Source: CBW1002 sp046081905
GTDB taxonomy: Bacteria > Cyanobacteriota > Cyanobacteriia > PCC-6307 > Cyanobiaceae
Direction of reading: 5' to 3'
Length of the DNA: 9,555 nt
NCBI GenBank assembly: GCA_046081905.1
Contig: JBJTWS010000371.1
Span: 1 to 9,555, forward strand
Positions 1 to 5,299 of this stretch are shown piece by piece (position 1 is the stretch's first letter; the number at the start of each line of letters is the position of its first letter). A model generated the notes under the pieces. It was not told the DNA's origin. It saw only the letters and a program-made list of their open reading frames with translations, and made no database searches. Both the position numbers and the translations under genes were made by a program.

Positions 1-374
1 CGCTGCCTGCCGGCAGCGACTCCGCCCGCCCATTTCCGTCCATCGGCGTGGAGGTGGCGCTGCAGGCCCGGTCCGACCGCCTGATGGCCATTCCTGCCGC
101 TGGGCCGGCGGCGATCCTGGGCCGCCGTCATCGCGCCGTGATCGAGCGGGTCGATGGCGCTGTGATGGCTCGTCTAGACGAGCCGGTGGCCCTGTTCATC
201 CCCCCGGATGTGGACGATCCCTCGCGCCGAGCCGCCGACGAGGAGCTCTGGGTGGAGGTGACGCTGCCGCCGGAGGGCCCGCCGCGGCCCATCCGCCTCG
301 GTGTCCGCCGGCCGCACTCCGCAGCGGGTGCGCTGGAGATCCAGCCCCTGCGCCTCAGGCGGCCAGCCGGCTGA
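1..374 (+). CDS. 3' end of an unrecognised gene (partial)
   Basis: An open frame enters from the left edge (first complete codon at 3) and ends with TGA at 372-374. No stop occurs between the edge and the GTG at 48, so the natural start is probably outside the window. The roughly 123 visible residues are rich in Ala, Pro, Arg and Val, with alternating hydrophobic stretches suggesting beta structure (for example ELWVEVTLP near the middle) and no membrane helix or cysteine. Third codon positions are strongly G/C, as in the real genes nearby, which supports coding. I do not recognise the family and assign no function. Its end overlaps the end of the convergent dioxygenase gene by 20 bp (355-374). 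If the frame were not real, this stretch would simply be sequence downstream of that gene. Confidence 0.55.
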   Translation, partial: LPAGSDSARPFPSIGVEVALQARSDRLMAIPAAGPAAILGRRHRAVIERVDGAVMARLDEPVALFIPPDVDDPSRRAADEELWVEVTLPPEGPPRPIRLGVRRPHSAAGALEIQPLRLRRPAG

Positions 375-984
375 GATAGCCCTCGCGGCTGCCGGCGTTG
401 ATCCAGCCGGTGGCGATCGTCTTGCTGTGCTCCTGGCTGACGCGGCCGCGGTGGATGTGCGACAGGCCGGCGGGGAAGAGCAGCAGCTTGCCCCGTTCCG
501 CGTCCTCGTGGTGCTGCTGCCAGTGGAATTCCGTGCCGCCCTCCGGGAGGGAATTGCAGTAGAGGATCCACGCCAGCACCCGGTGCACCGGTTCGGTGGC
601 CTCGTCTGAGATCGTCCAGTCGCAGTGCCAGCGGTGGAAGCCCTCCCCTGGGGCATAGCGCTGCAGGTTGAAGATCGGATTCACGAACAGGCTCTGCTCC
701 GGGCAGCAGTCCTGGAAGAGGGGCCGCTCCTTGAGGTACTGGTTCAGGCCGGCGGTCACGCCGCGCACGATCACCTCCGCCAGGGCGAAGGCCTCCGGAT
801 CGCTGCGGTCGATCGCCACCAGGCTGATGTCCGTGGACACCTTGGCGGGCTCGGCTCCAGCCTTGCCCCCGGAGGCGAAGGCCACCCCGCGGCGCTGCAG
901 ATCCGCTCGCCGATCGAAGAAAGCCATCACCCCATCGGCCAGGGCCTCGTAGCCGGCATTGCGGTAGCGGCCGATCAGCTGCAC
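355..984 (-). CDS. 2OG-Fe(II) dioxygenase, prolyl-hydroxylase-like
   Basis: A 209-residue soluble protein with the double-stranded beta-helix signature of 2-oxoglutarate/Fe(II) oxygenases. Visible residues are an HxD pair in FHRWHCDW (H120, D122; H117 nearby), the distal histidine in FPAGLSHIHRG (H176, with H178 close by) and a basic residue for the 2OG carboxylate in HSKTIATGW (K188). Family knowledge says such enzymes couple 2OG decarboxylation to hydroxylation of a protein or small molecule; the substrate cannot be read here. Start: GTG at 984 follows a G-rich ribosome-binding stretch and overlaps the upstream stop by 10 bp, suggesting translational coupling. An ATG at 927 would remove 19 residues, including the plausible motif LIGRYRNAGYEALADGV. 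The open frame runs further upstream, but there it lies over the preceding gene in another frame and is low-complexity, so it is excluded. The 3' end overlaps the convergent gene at 355-374. Confidence 0.88.
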   Translation of the reverse strand: MQLIGRYRNAGYEALADGVMAFFDRRADLQRRGVAFASGGKAGAEPAKVSTDISLVAIDRSDPEAFALAEVIVRGVTAGLNQYLKERPLFQDCCPEQSLFVNPIFNLQRYAPGEGFHRWHCDWTISDEATEPVHRVLAWILYCNSLPEGGTEFHWQQHHEDAERGKLLLFPAGLSHIHRGRVSQEHSKTIATGWINAGSREGYLSRLAA

Positions 985-1487
985 GGCGCCCCCCAGGGCA
1001 CGGCCACCAGTGCCTCGAGCTGCTGCCAGCGCTGCTGGTCGTCCACCACCCGCTCCCGCAGCCCCACCCGCTCCAGCGCCTCCGCCACCCGGGCGGGCGC
1101 GGGTGGCTCCGCCGTGTCCAGCGGCAGCAGCAGCACCTGCTGCTCCGCCGGATCGGCCATCACCTGCAGCCCCAGGTCGTGGAGTTCCCGCTCGAAGAAC
1201 GTGCGGCGCATCCGGCCGGTGAGCACCGGCCCCAGGGCCGCCGCGAACCGCTCCAGGGCCTCGCGGTCGGCGCCGCTGCCGCAGTTGAGCGCTAGCAGGA
1301 TCAGCAGTTTGGCCCAGCTCTCCTGCGTCCACAGCGGCGGGAAGCTCTCGCGGTGCTGCCGCACCAGGGCCGTGAGGGCGAAGTCGATCAGGGTCGCCTG
1401 CAGGGCCGCGGCGGTGGGGGCGTCCCCGGTGGTGGCGCTGCCGGCGGGGGCCTGCTGCGGGAAGGATGCGGGGGAAACGGAGTCCAT
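975..1487 (-). CDS. conserved-looking hypothetical protein, 170 aa
   Basis: A 170-residue protein without an identified domain. After an Ala/Ser/Pro/Gln-rich N-terminus of about 28 residues comes a mostly helical region, with LIDFALTALVRQHRESFPP, a Trp-rich patch (PLWTQESWAKLL) and an LGLQVMADPAEQQVLLLPL segment that looks like a beta hairpin. No membrane helix, signal peptide or metal motif is visible. The ATG at 1487 is chosen because GGAGG lies 8 nt upstream; the frame is open to an ATG at 1538, but that would add 17 residues and nearly consume the divergent intergenic region. The gene ends in TGA (975-977) inside the start of the dioxygenase gene, so the two are probably co-transcribed and perhaps functionally linked. 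Codon use matches the neighbours. It resembles the many cyanobacterial proteins of unknown function, but I cannot name a family. Confidence 0.8.
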   Translation of the reverse strand: MDSVSPASFPQQAPAGSATTGDAPTAAALQATLIDFALTALVRQHRESFPPLWTQESWAKLLILLALNCGSGADREALERFAAALGPVLTGRMRRTFFERELHDLGLQVMADPAEQQVLLLPLDTAEPPAPARVAEALERVGLRERVVDDQQRWQQLEALVAVPWGAPCS

Positions 1488-1555
1488 CTCCCCATCCTCC
1501 CGCCAGGACGGCCACCAGCGGGCAAACTGCAGAGGCAACGTCCTGGAGACGCCTG
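1488..1555. promoter_or_regulatory. divergent control region with 8 bp inverted repeat
   Basis: This 68 bp gap lies between the divergent start codons at 1487 (minus) and 1556 (plus), so it must hold or border promoters for both transcription units. CCAGGACG (1503-1510) and its exact complement CGTCCTGG (1539-1546) face each other across a 28 bp spacer. Each arm lies just upstream of one gene, so both genes have CGTCCTGG ahead of their start. The plus arm overlaps the probable ribosome-binding site (GGAG at 1545-1548, 7 nt before ATG 1556). No convincing -35/-10 pair is visible on either strand. A role as an operator or shared promoter element is inference. Confidence 0.4.
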
Positions 1556-1810
1556 ATGGCCCTGGATCTCAACGACCCGGAGCTCGAGTTCGCCGATCTG
1601 GTGACTGCCTACCAGAGCTGGGTGATGGCGGTGATCAACGACGAGAAGCTCGGTGGCGAGACCCTGCTCACCGACGAGATCGCCGACGATGCGCTCAATG
1701 CGATGCGTTTTCTGCCCGATGTGGTGACCAGCGCCATCGAAACCACCCTGGCCCGCGTCTACGACGTCGATCCCGACGAACTCGCCGCCCACCTCTATCC
1801 GGAGGACTGA
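1556..1810 (+). CDS. small acidic hypothetical protein, 84 aa
   Basis: An 84-residue, strongly acidic protein starting with MALDLNDPELEF and ending in HLYPED. It looks all-helical and soluble: a first amphipathic segment containing LVTAYQSWVMAVINDE, then DEIADDALNAMRFLPDVVTSAIETTLARVYDVD. The ATG at 1556 is preceded by GGAG at 7 nt spacing. The open frame extends upstream to 1466, but the added residues are Arg/Pro/Ser-rich and overlie the divergent minus-strand gene, so they are rejected. The sequence has the feel of the short conserved hypothetical proteins of Synechococcus and Prochlorococcus, but I cannot name a family or function. Its stop lies only 5 bp before the methyltransferase start and the GGAGGA ending this gene probably serves as that gene's ribosome-binding site, so it is likely the first gene of the five-gene cluster. 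Confidence 0.85.
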   Translation: MALDLNDPELEFADLVTAYQSWVMAVINDEKLGGETLLTDEIADDALNAMRFLPDVVTSAIETTLARVYDVDPDELAAHLYPED

Positions 1811-1815
1811 GCGCC

Positions 1816-2649
1816 GTGGCGGCGGACGCCTACGTGCTCGGCACCGAGGCGCCGGAGCGGGAGCGGTTGCGGCTGCAGCACGAGCTCTGGCTGCCCCTCG
1901 CCCAGGCCGCCTGGGAGAAGGCCGGCCTGGCTCCCGGGCAGCGGGTGCTCGACCTGGGGGCCGGCCCCGGCTACGCCAGCCTCGAGCTGGCCCGGCTGGT
2001 GGGCAGCCGCGGCCGGGTGCTGGCCCTCGAGCGCAGAGCCGCTTACCTCGAGCAGGCCGAGGCGGCTGCCACCGCGGCCGGCCTGCCCCAGCTGGAGGTG
2101 CGCCGCCACGACCTCAGCGCCGAAGAACCGCCCCTGTGGGGCAAGGAGGCCGGCAGCTTCGATCTGGCCTGGTGCCGCTGGGTGGCGATGTTCCTCCCCC
2201 GGCTGGAGCCGCTGCTCACCGTGCTGCGCACGGGCCTGCGGCCCGGCGGCTGCTTCCTGGCGCAGGAATACCTGCAGTGGGACACCTTCGGTCTGCATCC
2301 CTACGGCGAGGTGGTGGCCCGCTTCGGGGCGGCCACCCAGGAGAGCTTCCGCGCCGCCGGCGGGGATCCGGATGTGAACCGCCGCCTGCCGGCCCTGCTG
2401 GTGAGCCGGGGCTTCCGCATCGATGCGCTGCGGCCCCTGCCGGTGCTGAGCCGCGGCGGCGATGGCTGGTGCCAGTGGCTGGAGCGCTTCGTGAGCCTCT
2501 ATGGCCAGGAGCTGATCCAGCAGGGTCTCTGGAGCGAGGCCGACGCGGAGGAGGCCGCCGCCGAGATGGCCGCGGCCCGCTCCGATCCCGGCACCTACTG
2601 GGTGGGTCCGCTGGTGCTCGAGCTGCACGCCACCCGGGTGAGCGCCTGA
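1816..2649 (+). CDS. class I SAM-dependent methyltransferase
   Basis: A 277-residue soluble protein with a Rossmann-type methyltransferase core. Motif I is VLDLGAGPGY (residues 44-53), binding S-adenosylmethionine. An acidic residue after the second strand (VLALE, E72) should contact the ribose, HDL at 98-100 fits the adenine-side acidic motif, and DLAWC (116-120) and LRPGG (141-145) are the usual later landmarks. The C-terminal third (about 155-277), with Trp and aromatic residues, probably forms the substrate lid. The substrate is not evident. The start is GTG at 1816: GGAGGA at 1801-1806 lies 9 nt upstream and the predecessor ends at 1810. The frame remains open far upstream, but over two other genes, so longer starts are rejected. 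Its TGA overlaps the next ATG by one base (TGATG at 2647-2651), giving tight coupling to the membrane genes that follow; why a methyltransferase belongs there is unknown. Confidence 0.9.
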   Translation: MAADAYVLGTEAPERERLRLQHELWLPLAQAAWEKAGLAPGQRVLDLGAGPGYASLELARLVGSRGRVLALERRAAYLEQAEAAATAAGLPQLEVRRHDLSAEEPPLWGKEAGSFDLAWCRWVAMFLPRLEPLLTVLRTGLRPGGCFLAQEYLQWDTFGLHPYGEVVARFGAATQESFRAAGGDPDVNRRLPALLVSRGFRIDALRPLPVLSRGGDGWCQWLERFVSLYGQELIQQGLWSEADAEEAAAEMAAARSDPGTYWVGPLVLELHATRVSA

Positions 2650-4058
2650 TGGCCCCGCCCTGGCTTCCCTCCCGTCTCCGGCTGCTCCCCCGGCTGCGCC
2701 GGCTGCGCCGCTCCCGCTACGCCCTTTTCCTGGCAGCTCTGCTGCTGCTGGGCGTGGCGTTCGCACTGCGGGGGCTGAGCCAGCGGCTCACGGGCGCGGA
2801 GCAGCCGCTCACACCGGGATTCCGGCTCCGCCTGCTCACCGGTGGCTTCGCGAGCCTGATGCCGGCGGAGGGGCCGCGGCTGCGCGGCACCCTCTACCTG
2901 GGGGTGGTGCTGGATCGCGATCAGGTGCTCAACGCTGACACCGTGATGGACCTGCGGGGGCGGGTGGAGGAGCTCGACAAGGCCTTCCGCACCGTCTATC
3001 CGGAGGTGACCATCCAGCTCCAGGTCTTCCGCTCCGACACGATCATCCCTGAGCTCGCCGCCCGGGTGCGCAGTGGCCTGGCGCCCGATCTGCTGGTGGT
3101 GAGCGGTCTCTTCGCCAACGACCTCCAGCTGCTGGGCCTCACCGAGCCCACCCGCCTGGGGCCGGAGGAGCGGCGGCAGTTCAACGAGGCCGCCCTGGAT
3201 CGCCTGCGCCTGCCGGATGGGCGGATGACCGGCGTGCCCCTCCTCTTCCATCCGGAGGTGGCCTGCTTCAACCGCAGCCGGCTGGACACCAGCCCCGCCA
3301 CCGTCGAGGAGCTGCTGCAGCGCAGTGCCGAGGGGACGCGGGTGGGCCTGGCGGCCCACCCCCTCAGCCTGTACTGGACCGCCGGTTCCCTCGGGGCCAA
3401 CGGGGCCCTGGTGGAGGCGGCCCGGGGGCGTTCCCTCACCCCGGAGCAGCGGCAGCGGCTGCGGGACTGGCTGGTCTGGCTCCGGGCGGCGAGCCTGCAG
3501 CACCGGGTCACGGTCTACGCCGACCAGAACCAGATGCTGAAGGATTTCCACCAGGGCCGCCTCGACTGGATCAGCTGCAGCAGCATCGACATCCCCACCC
3601 TGCGCCAGCAGCTGGGCCCCAGGCTCGGGGTGGCGCCCCTCCCTTCCGGTCCGGGGGGCGATCCCACCCCCGTGTCGCGGGAGCGGGTGATGGTGTTCGG
3701 GCGGGGGTCGAGCCCGGAGCAGCGCCGCATCGCCGAGGCGATGGTGCGCTTCTCGATCAATCCGCTCATCCAGCGCAATTTCACCCTCGGCACCATGGCG
3801 GTGCTGCCGGTGAACCGCTTCGTGCCGCCGCCGGTGAACAGCTCCGCCACCCTGGCGGCCCTGGCGGAATCCCAGCGGCAGTCGGATGCCAACCCCATGC
3901 TGGTGGAGTTCGTGCATCCCGGCGATCCCCGCCTCGGCGCCCTGGCCCGCACCCTGGTGCAGCTCCTGTTCGGCGATCTCGATCCCGACGCCGCTACCGC
4001 AGTGCTGATCGAGGAACTGCGCCCTGCGCCCCACCAGCCCCCGGCTCCCCGACGATGA
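2649..4058 (+). CDS. membrane-anchored solute-binding protein, family 1-like
   Basis: A 469-residue protein with an Arg-rich N-terminus (residues 8-23), one hydrophobic segment at about 24-41, then a long extracytoplasmic region of about 80-455 reminiscent of ABC-type extracellular solute-binding proteins. Strand/helix alternation such as GTLYLGVVLDRD, VTIQLQVFRSDTIIPELAARV and APDLLVVSGLFANDL fits the first lobe; MTGVPLLFHPEVACFNRSRLD and RERVMVFGRGSSPEQRRIAEAMVRFSINPLIQRNFTLGTMAVLPVN match the hinge and late helices of the sugar/peptide type. No lipobox cysteine follows the hydrophobic segment, so a non-lipidated signal anchor is likely, facing the periplasm; a cleaved signal peptide is less likely. 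No ABC permease or ATPase is in the window. The gene begins within the stop of the methyltransferase (TGATG) and ends ATGA-overlapped with the MscS gene, which suggests partnership with that channel. The ligand is unknown and the family assignment rests on pattern, not alignment. Confidence 0.78.
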   Translation: MAPPWLPSRLRLLPRLRRLRRSRYALFLAALLLLGVAFALRGLSQRLTGAEQPLTPGFRLRLLTGGFASLMPAEGPRLRGTLYLGVVLDRDQVLNADTVMDLRGRVEELDKAFRTVYPEVTIQLQVFRSDTIIPELAARVRSGLAPDLLVVSGLFANDLQLLGLTEPTRLGPEERRQFNEAALDRLRLPDGRMTGVPLLFHPEVACFNRSRLDTSPATVEELLQRSAEGTRVGLAAHPLSLYWTAGSLGANGALVEAARGRSLTPEQRQRLRDWLVWLRAASLQHRVTVYADQNQMLKDFHQGRLDWISCSSIDIPTLRQQLGPRLGVAPLPSGPGGDPTPVSRERVMVFGRGSSPEQRRIAEAMVRFSINPLIQRNFTLGTMAVLPVNRFVPPPVNSSATLAALAESQRQSDANPMLVEFVHPGDPRLGALARTLVQLLFGDLDPDAATAVLIEELRPAPHQPPAPRR

Positions 4059-5299
4059 CCCAGCTGCTGCAGGAAATCTTCGGCTGGTTCGGCTATCTCG
4101 AGCGCGGGCCGGTCCAGGCGCAGGTGCTGCTGGTGCTGCTGCCGCTGCTCGGTCTGGCCCTGACCCGGCGTCGGCTGCGCAGACGCAGCCTGCGGCCCCT
4201 GCTCTTTCCCGGGGCCCTGGCGGTGATCGCCCTTGGCAGTGCCCTGCTGCCCCTGCTGGGGATGCCCAATGGCCTGGCCCTGTTCCTGCTGATGCTCGGC
4301 CTGGCCTGGTTCGGCCTCGATCTGCTCCAGCACCTGCTGGCGAGCTTCCTGCCGCCTGAACCGGTGCAGCAGCTGGAGATCCGCCTGCTGCGGCCCGCGT
4401 TTCTGGTGGCGGCAGCCCTGGCCCTGGTCCAGCACCTCGACAGCCTCACCGAACTGGCCCTGATCCCCCTGGGCACCTGGTTCGGCGTGCCGGTGGATCT
4501 GGGCCAGCTGTTCCTCTCGCTGGTGACGCTCTACCTGGTGGCGATCGGCTCGGGCCCGCCGGCGTCGGCCCTGGCCTGGTTGCTGCAGCGGCTGCTGCGC
4601 ATCAGCGAGGGCAGCCGCCGGGCCCTGCAGCTGATGCTCCGCTACCTGGTGGTGGCGATCGGGGTGCTGTGGGTCTGCAGCCACCTGGGCCTCAACGCCA
4701 CCGCGATCCTGGCGATCGCCGGCGGCCTCTCGGTGGGTCTGGGCTTCGGCATCAAGGAGGTGTTCTCCAACTTCGTGAGCGGCCTCTGGCTGCTGTTCGA
4801 GGGATCGGTGCGTCCCGGTGAGGTGCTCTTCATCGATGGCGATCCCTGCGAGGTGCGCAGCCTCGGCCTGCGGGCGGCGGTGCTCTGGCGCGACCGCGAC
4901 AACGCCGAGCTGGTGATCCCCAACCAGACCTTCTTCACCACCACCACCACCACCTACACCGGCACGGATCGGCTGCGCCGCTCCCAGATCAGCGTGGGGG
5001 CTGCCTACCGTCACGACCCCACCCTGGTGGTGGCGCTGCTGGAGGCCACCGCCCGCACCGTGCCGCGGGTGCTGCTGCAACCGCCGCCCCGGGCGCTGGT
5101 GCTCCGCTACGGCGATTCCTCGATCGACTACGCCCTGCGCTTCTGGATCGCCAACCCGATGGACAACGTCTCGATCTGCAGTGCGGTGAACACGGCCGTG
5201 TGGCAGGCCTTCGCCCGCGAGGGCATCGAGATCCCCTTCCCCCAGCGGGTGTGGCACCAGGCGCCCGCCCAGCCCGACGCCCCCCCGGGGCATCGATGA
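4055..5299 (+). CDS. MscS-family mechanosensitive-type channel, 414 aa
   Basis: A 414-residue membrane protein. The MscS core is clear: a pore-lining helix at about 214-245 (NATAILAIAGGLSVGLGFGIKEV, then FSNFVSG), followed by the beta domain (LLFEGSVRPGEVLFIDGD, with VIPNQTFF at 287-294) and a C-terminal alpha/beta domain ending near 398. About six hydrophobic segments precede or enter the pore (roughly 22-37, 51-69, 73-95, 113-128, 150-165 and 194-210), more than the three of E. coli MscS (286 residues), so this is an enlarged member. Such channels release solutes or ions on membrane tension; some have other gates. Six consecutive Thr (295-300) follow the beta-domain motif. The start ATG at 4055 overlaps the upstream TGA in ATGA, and the stop overlaps the ATPase start the same way, so translation of all three membrane genes should be coupled. 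Gating and ion selectivity cannot be read from the sequence. Confidence 0.93.
   Translation: MTQLLQEIFGWFGYLERGPVQAQVLLVLLPLLGLALTRRRLRRRSLRPLLFPGALAVIALGSALLPLLGMPNGLALFLLMLGLAWFGLDLLQHLLASFLPPEPVQQLEIRLLRPAFLVAAALALVQHLDSLTELALIPLGTWFGVPVDLGQLFLSLVTLYLVAIGSGPPASALAWLLQRLLRISEGSRRALQLMLRYLVVAIGVLWVCSHLGLNATAILAIAGGLSVGLGFGIKEVFSNFVSGLWLLFEGSVRPGEVLFIDGDPCEVRSLGLRAAVLWRDRDNAELVIPNQTFFTTTTTTYTGTDRLRRSQISVGAAYRHDPTLVVALLEATARTVPRVLLQPPPRALVLRYGDSSIDYALRFWIANPMDNVSICSAVNTAVWQAFAREGIEIPFPQRVWHQAPAQPDAPPGHR
4712..4719. repeat. HIP1 octamer GCGATCGC
   Basis: A perfect GCGATCGC palindrome within GGCGATCGCC, inside the pore-helix coding region of the MscS gene. HIP1 is the highly iterated palindrome known from many cyanobacterial genomes. 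It supports the host assignment and is not evidence of a gene-specific function. Confidence 0.6.
4937..4954 (+). repeat. (ACC)6 trinucleotide repeat in MscS gene
   Basis: Six uninterrupted ACC codons encode Thr295-Thr300, right after the conserved beta-domain motif VIPNQTFF. All six use the same codon, so this is a simple-sequence tract able to gain or lose units by slippage without a frameshift. A poly-Thr stretch may also be ordinary for this subfamily; selection on the protein alone is a possible explanation. Confidence 0.9.

Noticed and set aside
985..1572. N-terminal extension of the dioxygenase frame
   Set aside because: The added residues are Ala/Gly/Arg-rich low complexity in another frame of the upstream minus-strand gene, which has its own ribosome-binding site and normal composition.
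625..1815. Upstream extension of the methyltransferase frame
   Set aside because: It crosses the dioxygenase, the hypothetical gene and the small acidic gene, and has no family features; GTG 1816 has a good ribosome-binding site.
2136..2648. Upstream extension of the binding-protein frame
   Set aside because: Arg/Gly/Pro-rich translation overlying the methyltransferase; it would bury the signal anchor inside the protein.
1795..4034. Long minus-strand frames opposite the methyltransferase and binding-protein genes
   Set aside because: Low-complexity composition, no motifs, and fully covered by plus-strand genes with clear families.
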